A stretch of DNA of 64,000 bases, from positions 34,455,828 to 34,519,827 of the forward strand of contig NC_079876.1 in the NCBI RefSeq assembly GCF_029227915.1, read 5' to 3'. Within the stretch, counting starts at the first letter, position 1. Every line of letters begins with the position of its first letter. The notes beneath the pieces are model-generated. The model worked only from the letters and a program-made list of their open reading frames with translations, was not told the origin of the DNA and ran no database searches. Below, piece by piece: positions 1-13,300 of this stretch. This stretch comes from Hydractinia symbiolongicarpus. Lineage: Eukaryota; Cnidaria; Hydrozoa; Anthoathecata; Hydractiniidae. A program made the position numbers and the translations under genes.

Positions 1-373
1 TTTGGCAATCATGTCTAATTAAGAAGAATGTGATTTCTTGGAGTCCAATTGTCTCCTTTATCAAATTTATCAGGTGACAGTCCGAAGTTAGTTCAATTAA
101 GTCCCACAGTCAATCGTTTCATTGTTAAAAGCGATGCAACCTAGTAATATCACAAAAATATCGCTAAATACATGTTTGTACGAATATGTGACCTAACCGT
201 TGTAACTTAAACGGACAGACACCGTTAGAAAGTCAATGAAATGTAGTTTTTGAAACTGTTGCTATTTCTTCAGCGCGCGATAACGGATAGGATTGGTCCC
301 ACAGTAAAGAATGACTTATTTATCTAAATTTTTAAATGAAGCGCTACCACAGAGACCAGTGTAATCGCTAAGT
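1..373 (+). repeat. Reference monomer (phase 1-373) with internal landmarks
   Basis: This monomer sets the phase used in the other entries. Landmarks in order: GGCAATCATG at 4; GTCCCACAGT at 101-110; TCGCTAAATA at 161; an imperfect dyad around GTAC at 170-189; CCGTT at 197-201, AACGG at 210-214, CCGTT at 222-226 and AACGG at 282-286; GCGCGC at 273-278; a second GTCCCACAGT at 296-305; an A/T-rich stretch at ~303-338; GCGCTACCAC at 341-350; and the junction AATCGCTAAG at 363-372. GC is 134/373 (36%). It has no gene-like reading frame. It is slightly diverged from its neighbours (for example TGTCTAATT where most have TGTCAAATT) and lies outside the 7-mer HOR to its right. Confidence 0.9.
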
Positions 374-2981
374 TTTGGCACTCATGTCAAATTAACAAGA
401 ATGTTATTTCTTGGAGTCCAATTGTCTCCTTTCACACATTTATCAGGTGACAGTCCAAAGTTAGTTTAATTAAGTCCCACAGTCAATCGTTTCATAGTTA
501 AAATCGATGCAACCTGGTAATATCACAAAAATATCGCTAAATACATGTTTGTACGAATATGTGACCTAACCGCTTTAACTTAAACGGACAGACACCGTTA
601 CAAAGTCAATGAAATGTAGTTTTTGAAACTGTCGCTATTTCTTCAGCGCGCGATAACGGATAGGATTGGTCCCGCAGTAAAGAACGACTTATTTATCTAA
701 ATTTATAAATGAAGCGCTACCACAACGCCCAGTGTAATCGCTGATTTCCGGCAATCACGTCAAATTAAGAGGAATGTTTTTTCTTGGAGTCCATTTGTCT
801 TATTTATTACATTGATCAGGTCACAGTCCAAAGTTAGTTCAAATATGTCCCACAGTCAATCGTTTCACTGTTAAAAGCGATGCAACCTAGTAATATCACA
901 TAAATTACGCTAAATACATGTTGGTACGAATATGTGACCCAACCGTTGAAACTCAAACGGACTGACACCGTTAAAAAGTCAATGAAATGTAATTTTTGAA
1001 ACTGTCGCTATTTCTTCAGCGCGCGATAACGGCTAGGATTGGTCGCGCAGTAAAAAATGACTTTTTTATCTTAATTTTTAAATGAAACGTTACCACAGAG
1101 CCCAGTGTAATCGCTAAGTTTCGGCAATCATGTCAAATTAAGAAGAATGTTTTTTCTTGGAGTCCAATTGTCTCCCTTATCACATTTATCAGGTGACAGT
1201 CCAAAGTTAGTTCAATTAAGTTCCACAGTCAATCGTTTCTTTGTTAAAAGCGATGAAACCTAGTAATATCAAAAAGATATCGCTAAATACATGTTGGTAC
1301 GAATATGTGACCCAACCGTTGAAACTCAAACGGATTGACACCGTTAGAAGGTCAATGAGTTGTAGTTTTTGAAACTGTCGCTAATTCTTCAGCGCGCGAT
1401 AACGGATAGGATTGATGCCACAGTAAAGAACGACTTATTTATCTAAATTTTTTAATGAAGTGCTACCACAACGCCCAGTGTAATCGCTGATTTCCGGCAA
1501 ACACGTCAAATTAAGAGGAATGTTATTTCTTGGAGTCCAATTGTATCCTTTATCACATTTATCAGGTGACAGTCCAAAGTTAGTTCAATTAAGACCCACA
1601 GTCAATCGTTTCATAGTTAAAATCGATGCAACCTAGTAATATCACAAAAATATCGCTAAATACATGTTTGTACGAATATGTGACCTAACCGCTTTAACTT
1701 AAACGGACAGACATCGTTAGAAAGTCAATGAAATGTAGTTTTTGAAACTGTCGCTATTTCTTCAGCGCGCGATAACGGATAGGATTGGTCCCGCAGTAAA
1801 GAACGACTTATTTATCTAAATTTATAAATGAAGCACTACCACTTCGCCCAGTGTAATCGCTGATTTCCGGCAATCACGTCAAATTAAGAGGAATGTTTTT
1901 TCTTGGAGTCCATTTGTCTCATTTATTACATTGATCAGGTCACAGTCCAAAGTTAGTTCAAATATGTCCCACAGTCAATCGTTTCTTTGTTAAAAGCGAT
2001 GAAACCTAGTAATATCAGAAAAATATCGCTAAATACATGTTTCTACGAATATGTGACCCAACCGTTGTAACACAAACGGACTGACACCGTTAGAAAGTCA
2101 ATGAAATGTAGTTTTTGAAATTGTCGCTATTTCTTCAGCGCGCGATAACGGATAGGATTGGTCCCACAGTAAAGAATGACTTATTTATCTAAATTTTTAA
2201 ATGAAGCGCTACCACAGCACCCAGTGTAATCGCTGAGTTCCGGCAATCACGTCAAATTAAGAAGAATGTTACTTCTTGGAGTCCAATTGTCTCATTTATC
2301 ACATATATCAGGTCAAAGTCCAAAGTTAGTTCAATTAAGTCCCACAGTCAATCGTTTCACTGTTAAAAGCGATGCAACCTAGTAATATCAGATAAATATC
2401 GCTAAATACATGTTGGTACGGATATGTGCCTCAACCATTGTAACTCAAACGGATTGATACTGTTAGAAAGTCAATGAAATGTACTTTTTGAAACTGTCTC
2501 TATTTTTTCAGCGCGGGATAACAGCTAGGATTGGTCCCACAGTAAGAAATGACTTAATTATCTAAATTTTTAAATGAAACGTTACCACAGAGCCCAGTGT
2601 AATCGCTAAGTTTCGGCAATCATGTCAAATTAAGAAGAATGTTATTTCTTGGAGTCCAATTGTCTCCTTTATCACATTTATCAGGTGACAGTCCAAAGTT
2701 AGTTCAATTAAGTTCCACAGTCAATCGTTTCTTTGTTAAAATCGATGCAACCTAGTAATATCAAAAAGATATCGCTAAATACATGTTGGTACGAATATGT
2801 GACCTAACCGCTTTAACTTAAACGAACAGACACCGTTAGAAAGTCAATGAAATGTAGTTTTTGAAACTGTCGCTATTTCTTCAGCGCGCGATAACGGATA
2901 GGATTGGTCCCGCAGTAAAGAACGACTTATTTATCTAAATTTATAAATGAAGCGCTACCACTGCGCCCAGTGTAATCGCTA
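365..2981 (+). repeat. 7-monomer HOR, copy 1 (2,611-bp unit)
   Basis: Seven consecutive, mutually distinct 373-bp monomers. The first is marked by TTTTGGCACTCATGTC with AAATTAACAAGAATG (~371); the second by GATTTCCGGCAATCACG with AAGAGGAATG (~744). The series recurs at an offset of exactly 2,611 bp (7 x 373). The left edge is approximate: before ~365 the flank (CAGAGACCAG) no longer matches the equivalent position in copy 2 (CTGCGCCCAG). Confidence 0.9.
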
Positions 2982-5590
2982 AGTTTTGGCACTCATGTCA
3001 AATTAACAAGAATGTTATTTCTTGGAGTCCAATTGTCTCCTTTCACACATTTATCAGGTGACAGTCCAAAGTTAGTTTAATTAAGTCCCACAGTCAATCG
3101 TTTCATAGTTAAAATCGATGCAACCTGGTAATATCACAAAAATATCGCTAAATACATGTTTGTACGAATATGTGACCTAACCGCTTTAACTTAAACGGAC
3201 AGACACCGTTACAAAGTCAATGAAATGTAGTTTTTGAAACTGTCGCTATTTCTTCAGCGCGCGATAACGGATAGGATTGGTCCCGCAGTAAAGAACGACT
3301 TATTTATCTAAATTTATAAATGAAGCGCTACCACAACGCCCAGTGTAATCGCTGATTTCCGGCAATCACGTCAAATTAAGAGGAATGTTTTTTCTTGGAG
3401 TCCATTTGTCTTATTTATTACATTGATCAGGTCACAGTCCAAAGTTAGTTCAAATATGTCCCACAGTCAATCGTTTCACTGTTAAAAGCGATGCAACCTA
3501 GTAATATCACATAAATTACGCTAAATACATGTTGGTACGAATATGTGACCCAACCGTTGAAACTCAAACGGACTGACACCGTTAAAAAGTCAATGAAATG
3601 TAATTTTTGAAACTGTCGCTATTTCTTCAGCGCGCGATAACGGCTAGGATTGGTCGCGCAGTAAAAAATGACTTTTTTATCTTAATTTTTAAATGAAACG
3701 TTACCACAGAGCCCAGTGTAATCGCTAAGTTTCGGCAATCATGTCAAATTAAGAAGAATGTTTTTTCTTGGAGTCCAATTGTCTCCCTTATCACATTTAT
3801 CAGGTGACAGTCCAAAGTTAGTTCAATTAAGTTCCACAGTCAATCGTTTCTTTGTTAAAAGCGATGAAACCTAGTAATATCAAAAAGATATCGCTAAATA
3901 CATGTTGGTACGAATATGTGACCCAACCGTTGAAACTCAAACGGATTGACACCGTTAGAAGGTCAATGAGGTGTAGTTTTTGAAACTGTCGCTAATTCTT
4001 CAGCGCGCGATAACGGATAGGATTGATGCCACAGTAAAGAACGACTTATTTATCTAAATTTTTAAATGAAGTGCTACCACAACGCCCAGTGTAATCGCTG
4101 ATTTCCGGCAAACACGTCAAATTAAGAGGAATGTTATTTCTTGGAGTCCAATTGTATCCTTTATCACATTTATCAGGTGACAGTCCAAAGTTAGTTCAAT
4201 TAAGACCCACAGTCAATCGTTTCATAGTTAAAATCGATGCAACCTAGTAATATCACAAAAATATCGCTAAATACATGTTTGTACGAATATGTGACCTAAC
4301 CGCTTTAACTTAAACGGACAGACATCGTTAGAAAGTCAATGAAATGTAGTTTTTGAAACTGTCGCTATTTCTTCAGCGCGCGATAACGGATAGGATTGGT
4401 CCCGCAGTAAAGAACGACTTATTTATCTAAATTTATAAATGAAGCACTACCACTTCGCCCAGTGTAATCGCTGATTTCCGGCAATCACGTCAAATTAAGA
4501 GGAATGTTTTTTCTTGGAGTCCATTTGTCTCATTTATTACATTGATCAGGTCACAGTCCAAAGTTAGTTCAAATATGTCCCACAGTCAATCGTTTCTTTG
4601 TTAAAAGCGATGAAACCTAGTAATATCAGAAAAATATCGCTAAATACATGTTTCTACGAATATGTGACCCAACCGTTGTAACACAAACGGACTGACACCG
4701 TTAGAAAGTCAATGAAATGTAGTTTTTGAAATTGTCGCTATTTCTTCAGCGCGCGATAACGGATAGGATTGGTCCCACAGTAAAGAATGACTTATTTATC
4801 TAAATTTTTAAATGAAGCGCTACCACAGCACCCAGTGTAATCGCTGAGTTCCGGCAATCACGTCAAATTAAGAAGAATGTTACTTCTTGGAGTCCAATTG
4901 TCTCATTTATCACATATATCAGGTCAAAGTCCAAAGTTAGTTCAATTAAGTCCCACAGTCAATCGTTTCACTGTTAAAAGCGATGCAACCTAGTAATATC
5001 AGATAAATATCGCTAAATACATGTTGGTACGGATATGTGCCTCAACCATTGTAACTCAAACGGATTGATACTGTTAGAAAGTCAATGAAATGTACTTTTT
5101 GAAACTGTCTCTATTTTTTCAGCGCGGGATAACAGCTAGGATTGGTCCCACAGTAAGAAATGACTTAATTATCTAAATTTTTAAATGAAACGTTACCACA
5201 GAGCCCAGTGTAATCGCTAAGTTTCGGCAATCATGTCAAATTAAGAAGAATGTTATTTCTTGGAGTCCAATTGTCTCCTTTATCACATTTATCAGGTGAC
5301 AGTCCAAAGTTAGTTCAATTAAGTTCCACAGTCAATCGTTTCTTTGTTAAAATCGATGCAACCTAGTAATATCAAAAAGATATCGCTAAATACATGTTGG
5401 TACGAATATGTGACCTAACCGCTTTAACTTAAACGGACAGACACCGTTAGAAAGTCAATGAAATGTAGTTTTTGAAACTGTCGCTATTTCTTCAGCGCGC
5501 GATAACGGATAGGATTGGTCCCGCAGTAAAGAACGACTTATTTATCTAAATTTATAAATGAAGCGCTACCACTGCGCCCAGTGTAATCGC
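2982..5590 (+). repeat. 7-monomer HOR, copy 2
   Basis: Same order of monomers as copy 1. By eye I found only three single-base differences from copy 1: GAGT versus GAGG near 1349/3960, T versus A in the T-rich tract near 1453/4064, and A versus G in AACGAACAG/AACGGACAG near 2825/5436. After ~5580 the sequence continues with the type-2 monomer (GATTTCCAGCAATCACG) instead of type 1, so the HOR series breaks there by skipping one monomer. Confidence 0.9.
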
Positions 5591-5751
5591 TGATTTCCAG
5601 CAATCACGTCAAATTAAGAGGAATGTTTTTTCTTGGAGTCCATTTGTCTCATTTATTACATTGATCAGGTCACAGTCCAAAGTTAGTTCAAATATGTCCC
5701 ACAGTCAATCGTTTCACTGTTAAAAGCGATGCAACCTAGTAATATCAGATA

Positions 5752-6440
5752 AATTACGCTAAATACATGTTGGTACGAATATGTGACCCAACCGTTGAAA
5801 CTCAAACGGACTGACACCGTTAAAAAGTCAATGAAATGTAATTTTTGAAACTGTCGCTATTTCTTCAGCGCGCGATAACGGCTAGGATTGGTCGCGCAGT
5901 AAAAAATGACTTTTTTATCTTAATTTTTAAATGAAGCGCTACCACAGAGCCCAGTGTAATTGCTGAGTTTCGGCAATCATGTCAAATTAAGAAGAATGTT
6001 ATTTCTTGGAGTCCAATTGTCTCATTTATCGCATATATCAGGTCACAGTCCAAAGTTAGTTCAATTTAGTCCCACAATCAATCGTTTCATAGTTAAAAGC
6101 GATGCAACCTAGTAATATCACAAAATTACGCTAAATACATGTTGGTACGAATATGTGACCCAACCGTTGAAACTCAAACGGACTGACACCGTTAAAAAGT
6201 CAATGAAATGTAATTTTTGAAACTGTCGCTATTTCTTCAGCGCGCGATAACGGCTAGGATTGGTCGCGCAGTAAAAAATGACTTTTTTATCTTAATTTTT
6301 AAATGAAGCGCTACCACAGAGCCCAGTGTAATTGCTGAGTTTCGGCAATCATGTCAAATTAAGAAGAATGTTATTTCTTGGAGTCCAATTGTCTCATTTA
6401 TCGCATATATCAGGTCACAGTCCAAAGTTAGTTCAATTAA
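5752..6440 (+). repeat. Single-monomer tandem duplication (372-bp offset)
   Basis: About 315 bp starting at AATTACGCTAAATACATG (5752) recurs at 6124 with no difference seen. It includes the rare markers GGTCGCGCAG, GTGTAATTGCTGAG and TTTATCGCATATATC. Similarity becomes weaker after ~6066/6438, where TCAATTTAG in the first copy is TCAATTAAG in the second. It is a local monomer-scale duplication bridging the 7-mer region and the following dimer/trimer region. Confidence 0.85.
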
Positions 6441-7070
6441 GTCCCACAGTCAATCGTTTCACTGTTAAAAGCGATGCAACCTAGTAATATCAGATAAATA
6501 TCGCTAAATACATGTTGGTACGGATATGTGCCCCAACCATTGTAACTCAAACGGATTGATACTGTTAAAAAGTCAATGAAATGTACTTTTTGAAAATGTC
6601 TCTATTTTTTCAGCGCGGGATAACAGATAGGATTAGTCCCACAGTAAGAAATGACTTATTTATCTAAATTTTTAAATGAAGCACTACCACAGAGCCCAGT
6701 GTAATCGCTAAGTTTCGGCAATCATGTCAAATTAAGAAGAATGTTATTTCTTGGAGTCCAATTGTGTCCTTTATCACATTTATCAGGTCACAGTCCAAAG
6801 TTAGTTCAATTAAGTCCCACAGTCAATCGTTTCTTTGTTAAAAGCGATGAAACCTAGTAATATCAATAAAATATCGCTAAATACATGTTGGTACGCATAT
6901 GTGACACAACCGTTGAAACTCAAACGAATTGACACCGTTAGAAAGTCAATGAAGTGTAGTTTTTGAAACTGTCGCTATTTCCTCAGCGCGCAATAACGGA
7001 TAGTATTGGTCCCACAGTAAAGAACGACTTATTTATCTAAATTTTTAAATGAAGCGCTACCACAGCGGCC
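6441..7070 (+). repeat. Satellite monomers between HOR blocks
   Basis: Nearly two monomers. The first resembles the seventh type of the 7-mer HOR (CGGATATGTGCC, CAGCGCGGGATAACAG). The second introduces the type with TATCAATAAAATATCGC (~6861), GCATATGTGACACAACC and CCTCAGCGCGCAATAACGG, which returns as the third member of the trimer at 8574 and 9692. No other feature is visible. Confidence 0.8.
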
Positions 7071-8560
7071 AGTGTAATCGCTGAGTTCCGGCAATCACGT
7101 CAAATTAAGAAGAATGTTATTTCTTGGAGTCCAATTGTCTCATTTATCACATTTATCAGGTCACAGTCCAAAGTTAGTTCAATTAAGTTCCACAGTCAAT
7201 CGTTTCTTTGTTAAAAGCGATGAAACCTAGTAATATCAAAAAGATATCGCTAAATACATGTTGGTACGAATATGTGACCCAACCGTTGAAACTCAAACGA
7301 ATAGACACCGTTAGAAGGTCAATGAGGTGTAGTTTTTGAAACTGTCGCTATTTCTTCAGCGCGCGATAACGGATAGGATTGGTGCCACAGTAAAGAACGA
7401 CTTATTTATCTAAATTTTTAAATGAAGTGCTACCACAACGCCCAGTGTAATCGCTGATTTCCGGCAAACACGTCAAATTAAGAGGAATGTTTTTTCTTGG
7501 AGTCCATTTGTCTCATTTATTACATTGATCAGGTCACAGTCCAAAGTTAGTTCAAATATGTCCCACAGTCAATCGTTTCACTGTTAAAAGCGATGCAACC
7601 TAGTAATATCAAATAAATTACGCTAAATACATGTTGGTACGAATATGTGACCCAACCGTTGTAACACAAACGGACTGACACCGTTAGAAAGTCAATGAAA
7701 TGTAGTTTTTGAAACTGTCGCTATTTCTTCAGCGCGCGTAACGGATAGGATTGGTCCCACAGTAAAGAAAGACTTATTTATCTAAATTTTTAAATGAAGC
7801 GCTACCACAGCGCCCAGTGTAATCACTGAGTTCCGGCAATCACGTCAAATTAAGAAGAATGTTATTTCTTGGAGTCCAATTGTCTCATTTATCACATTTA
7901 TCAGGTCACAGTCCAAAGTTAGTTCAATTAAGTTCCACAGTCAATCGTTTCTTTGTTAAAAGCGATGAAACCTAGTAATATCAAAAAGATATCGCTAAAT
8001 ACATGTTGGTACGAATATGTGACCCAACCGTTGAAACTCAAACGAATAGACACCGTTAGAAGGTCAATGAGGTGTAGTTTTTGAAACTGTCGCTATTTCT
8101 TCAGCGCGCGATAACGGATAGGATTGGTGCCACAGTAAAGAACGACTTATTTATCTAAATTTTTAAATGAAGTGCTACCACAACGCCCAGTGTAATCGCT
8201 GATTTCCGGCAAACACGTCAAATTAAGAGGAATGTTTTTTCTTGGAGTCCATTTGTCTCATTTATTACATTGATCAGGTCACAGTCCAAAGTTAGTTCAA
8301 ATATGTCCCACAGTCAATCGTTTCACTGTTAAAAGCGATGCAACCTAGTAATATCAGATAAATTACGCTAAATACATGTTGGTACGAATATGTGACCCAA
8401 CCGTTGTAACACAAACGGACTGACACCGTTAGAAAGTCAATGAAATGTAGTTTTTGAAACTGTCGCTATTTCTTCAGCGCGCGTAACGGATAGGATTGGT
8501 CCCACAGTAAAGAAAGACTTATTTATCTAAATTTTTAAATGAAGCGCTACCACAGCGCCC
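7071..8560 (+). repeat. 2-monomer HOR, two copies (745-bp unit)
   Basis: A pair of monomers alternates. One has AGTTCCACAG plus AAAAAGATATCGC and GGTCAATGAGGTG; the other has GATTTCCGGCAAACACG plus ATTACATTGATCAGG. The marker AGTTCCACAG lies at 7186 and 7931, an offset of 745. The unit is one base short of 2 x 373 because the second monomer reads GCGCGCGTAACGG (near 7735) in place of GCGCGCGATAACGG. The same missing A is seen in later copies (near 8480 and 9599), so it marks the lineage. Confidence 0.85.
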
Positions 8561-10050
8561 AGTGTAATCACTGAGTTCCGGCAATCACGTCAAATTAAGA
8601 AGAATGTTATTTCTTGGAGTCCAATTGTCTCATTTATCACATTTATCAGGTCACAGTCCAAAGTTAGTTCAATTAAGTCCCACAGTCAATCGTTTCTTTG
8701 TTAAAAGCGATGAAACCTAGTAATATCAATAAAATATCGCTAAATACATGTTGGTACGCATATGTGACACAAACGTTGAAACTCAAACGAATTGACACCG
8801 TTAGAAAGTCAATGAAGTGTAGTTTTTGAAACTGTCGCTATTTCCTCAGCGCGCAATAACGGATAGTATTGGTCCCACAGTAAAGAACGACTTATTTATC
8901 TAAATTTTTAAATGAAGCGCTACCACAGCGCCCAGTGTAATCGCTGAGTTCCGGCAATCACGTCAAATTAAGAAGAATGTTATTTCTTGGAGTCCAATTG
9001 TCTCATTTATCACATTTATCAGGTCACAGTCCAAAGTTAGTTCAATTAAGTTCCACAGTCAATCGTTTCTTTGTTAAAAGCGATGAAACCTAGTAATATC
9101 AAAAAGATATCGCTAAATACATGTTGGTACGAATATGTGACCCAACCGTTGAAACTCAAACGAATAGACACCGTTAGAAGGTCAATGAGGTGTAGTTTTT
9201 GAAACTGTCGCTATTTCTTCAGCGCGCGATAACGGATAGGATTGGTGCCACAGTAAAGAACGACTTATTTATCTAAATTTTTAAATGAAGTGCTACCACA
9301 ACGCCCAGTGTAATCGCTGATTTCCGGCAAACACGTCAAATTAAGAGGAATGTTTTTTCTTGGAGTCCATTTGTCTCATTTATTACATTGATCAGGTCAC
9401 AGTCCAAAGTTAGTTCAAATATGTCCCACAGTCAATCGTTTCACTGTTAAAAGCGATGCAACCTAGTAATATCAGATAAATTACGCTAAATACATGTTGG
9501 TACGAATATGTGACCCAACCGTTGTAACACAAACGGACTGACACCGTTAGAAAGTCAATGAAATGTAGTTTTTGAAACTGTCGCTATTTCTTCAGCGCGC
9601 GTAACGGATAGGATTGGTCCCACAGTAAAGAAAGACTTATTTATCTAAATTTTTAAATGAAGCGCTACCACAGCGCCCAGTGTAATCACTGAGTTCCGGC
9701 AATCACGTCAAATTAAGAAGAATGTTATTTCTTGGAGTCCAATTGTCTCATTTATCACATTTATCAGGTCACAGTCCAAAGTTAGTTCAATTAAGTCCCA
9801 CAGTCAATCGTTTCTTTGTTAAAAGCGATGAAACCTAGTAATATCAATAAAATATCGCTAAATACATGTTGGTACGCATATGTGACACAACCGTTGAAAC
9901 TCAAACGAATTGACACCGTTAGAAAGTCAATGAAGTGTAGTTTTTGAAACTGTCGCTATTTCCTCAGCGCGCAATAACGGATAGTATTGGTCCCACAGTA
10001 AAGAACGACTTATTTATCTAAATTTTTAAATGAAGCGCTACCACAGCGGC
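7831..10050 (+). repeat. 3-monomer HOR, two copies (1,118-bp unit)
   Basis: The AGTTCCACAG marker at 7931 recurs at 9049, an offset of 1,118 (3 x 373 minus 1). The trimer is the 745-bp dimer plus a third monomer marked by TATCAATAAAATATCGC and CCTCAGCGCGCAATAACGG (near 8724 and 9842). It overlaps the dimer entry because its first copy reuses the second dimer. One difference seen is ACACAAACG versus ACACAACCG near 8767/9885. The match ends at ~10050, where the next monomer switches to AAATTAAAAAGAATG. Confidence 0.85.
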
Positions 10051-10350
10051 CAGTGTAATCGCTGAGTTCCGGCAATCACGTCAAATTAAAAAGAATGTTT
10101 TTTCTTGAAGTCCAATTGTCTCATTTTTCACATTTATCAGGTCACAGTCCAAAGTTCGTTCAATTAAGTCCCACAGTCAATCGTTTCTTTGTTAAAAGCG
10201 ATGAAACATAGTAATATCAAAAAAATATCGCTAAATACATGTTGGTACGGATATGTGACCCAAACGTTGTAACTCAAATGGACTGACACCGTTAGAAAGT
10301 CAATGAAATGTAGTTTTTGAAACTGTCGCTATTTCTTCAGCGCGCGATAA
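10050..10350 (+). repeat. Transitional monomer before the 4-mer HOR
   Basis: A single monomer segment with AAATTAAAAAGAATGTTTTTTC and CTCAAATGGACTGAC. The ATGGACTGAC marker near 10278 returns near 13262, 2,984 bp (8 x 373) downstream, but not at the 4-mer offset. This shows that part of the last 4-mer copy was exchanged with sequence of this type. Confidence 0.75.
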
Positions 10351-13300
10351 CGGATAGGATTGGTCCCACAGTAAAGAATGACTTATTTATCTAAACTCTT
10401 AAATGAAGCGCTACCACAGCGGCCAGTGTAATCGCTGAGTTCCGGCAATCACGTCAAATTAAAAAGAATGTTATTTCTTGAAGTCCAATTGTCTCATTTT
10501 TCACATTTATCAGGTCACAGTCCAAAGTTAGTTCAATTAAGTCCCACAGTCAATCGTTTCTTTGTTAAAAGCGATAAAACCTAGTAATATCAAAAAAATA
10601 TCGCTAAATACATGTTGGTACGAATATGTGACCCAACCGTTGAAACTCAAACGGATTGACACCGTTAGAAAGTCAATGAAGTGTAGTTTTTGAAACTGTC
10701 GCTATTTCTTCAGCGCGCGAAAGCGGATAAGATTGGTCCCACAGTAAAGAACGACTTATTTATCTAAATTTTTAAATGAAGCGCTACCACAGAGCCCAGT
10801 GTAATCGCTGAGTTTCGGCAATCATGTCAAATTAAGACGAATGCTATTTCTTGGAGTCCAATTGTCTCCTTTATCACATTTATCAGGTCACATTCCAAAG
10901 TTAGTTCAATTAAGTCCCACAGTCAATCGTTTCATAGTTAAAAGCGATGCAACCTAGTAATATCAGAAAAATATCGCTAAATACATGTTTGTACGAATAT
11001 GTGACCCAACCGTTGTAACACAAACGGACTGACACCGTTAGAAAGTCAATGAAATGTAGTTTTTGAAACTGTCGATATTTCTTCAGCGCGCGATAGCGGA
11101 TAGGATTGGTCCCACAGCAAAGAATGACTTATTTATCTATATTTTCAAATGAAGCGCTACCACAGCGCCCAGTGTAATCGCTGAGTTCCGGCAATCACGT
11201 CAAATTAAGAAGAACGTTATTTCTTGGAGTCCAATTGTCTCATTTATCACATTTATCAGGTCACAGTCCAAAGTTAGTTCAATTAAGTCCCACAGTCAAT
11301 CGTTTCACTGTTAAAAGCGATGCAACCTAGTAATATCAGATAAATATCGCTAAATACATGTTGGTACGGATATGTGCCCCAACCATTGTAACTCAAACGG
11401 ATTGATACTGTTAAAAAGTCAATGAAATGTACTTTTTGAAACTGTCTCCATTTTTTCAGCGCGGGATAACAGATAGGATTAGTCCCACAGTAAGAAATGA
11501 CTTATTTATCTAAATTTTTAAATGAAGCACTACCACAGAGCCCAGTGTAATCGCTAAGTTTCGGCAATCATGTCAAATTAAGAAGAATGTTTTTTCTTAG
11601 AGTCCAATTGTGTCCTTTATCACATTTATCAGGTCACAGTCCAAAGTTAGTTCAATTAAGTCCCACAGTCAATCGTTTCTTTGTTAAAAGCGATGAAACC
11701 TAGTAATATCAAAAAAATATCGCTAAATACATGTTGGTACGAATATGTGACCCAACCGTTGAAACTCAAACGGATTGACACCGTTAGAAAGTCAATGAAG
11801 TGTAGTTTTTGAAACTGTCGCTATTTCTTCAGCGCGCGAAAGCGGATAGGATTGGTCCCACAGTAAAGAATGACTTATTTATCTAAACTCTTAAATGAAG
11901 CGCTACCACAGCGGCCAGTGTAATCGCTGAGTTCCGGCAATCACGTCAAATTAAAAAGAATGTTATTTCTTGAAGTCCAATTGTCTCATTTTTCACATTT
12001 ATCAGGTCACAGTCCAAAGTTAGTTCAATTAAGTCCCACAGTCAATCGTTTCTTTGTTAAAAGCGATGAAACCTAGTAATATCAAAAAAATATCGCTAAA
12101 TACATGTTGGTACGAATATGTGACGCAACCGTTGAAACTCAAACGGATTGACACCGTTAGAAAGTCAATGAAGTGTAGTTTTTGAAACTGTCGCTAATTC
12201 TTCAGCGCACGAAAGCGGATAAGATTGGTCCCACAGTAAAGAACGACTTATTTATCTAAATTTTTAAATGAAGCGCTACCACAGAGCCCAGTGTAATCGC
12301 TGAGTTTCGGCAATCATGTCAAATTAAGACGAATGCTATTTCTTGGAGTCCAATTGTCTCTTTTATCACATTTATCAGGTCACATTCCAAAGTTAGTTCA
12401 ATTAAGTCCCACAGTCAATCGTTTCATAGTTAAAAGCGATGCAACCTAGTAATATCAGAAAAATATCGCTAAATACATGTTTGTACGAATATGTGACCCA
12501 ACCGTTGTAACACAAACGGAATGACACCGTTAGAAAGTCAATGAAATGTAGTTTTTGAAACTGTCGATATTTCTTCAGCGCGCGATAACGGATAGGATTG
12601 GTCCCACAGCAAAGAATGACTTATTTATCTAAATTTTCAAATGAAGCGCTACCACAGCGCCCAGTGTAATCGCTGAGTTCCGGCAATCACGTCAAATTAA
12701 GAAGAACGTTATTTCTTGGAGTCCAATTGTCTCATTTATCACATTTATCAGGTCACAGTCCAAAGTTAGTTCAATTAAGTCCCACAGTCAATCGTTTCAC
12801 TGTTAAAAGCGATGCAACCTAGTAATATCAGATAAATACCGCTAAATACATGTTGGTACGGATATGTGCCCCAACCATTGTAACTCAAACGGATTGATAC
12901 TGTTAAAAAGTCAATGAAATGTACTTTTTGAAACTGTCTCTATTTTTTCAGCGCGGGATAACAGATAGGATTAGTCCCACAGTAAGAAATGACTTATTTA
13001 TCTAAATGTTTAAATGAAGCACTACCACAGAGCCCAGTGTAATCGCTAAGTTTCGGCAATCATGTCAAATTAAGAAGAATGTTATTTCTTGGAGTCCAAT
13101 TGTGTCCTTTATCACATTTATCAGGTCACAGTCCAAAGTTAGTTCAATTAAGTCCCACAGTCAATCGTTTCTTTGTTAAAAGCGATGAAACCTAGTAATA
13201 TCAAAAAAATATCGCTAAATACATGTTGGTACGCATATGTGACCCAAACGTTGTAACTCAAATGGACTGACACCGTTAGAAAGTCAATGAAATGTAGTTT

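Noticed and set aside
303-338. Yeast-type replication origin consensus in the A/T-rich tract
   Set aside because: ATTTATCTAAATTTTTAAA and variants do not fit WTTTAYRTTTW, and A/T-rich matches would be expected by chance.
1-373. CENP-B box (TTCGNNNNANNCGGG type)
   Set aside because: The nearest stretch, TTTCGGCAATCATGTC, lacks the required A and the CGGG end. No other part of the monomer fits.
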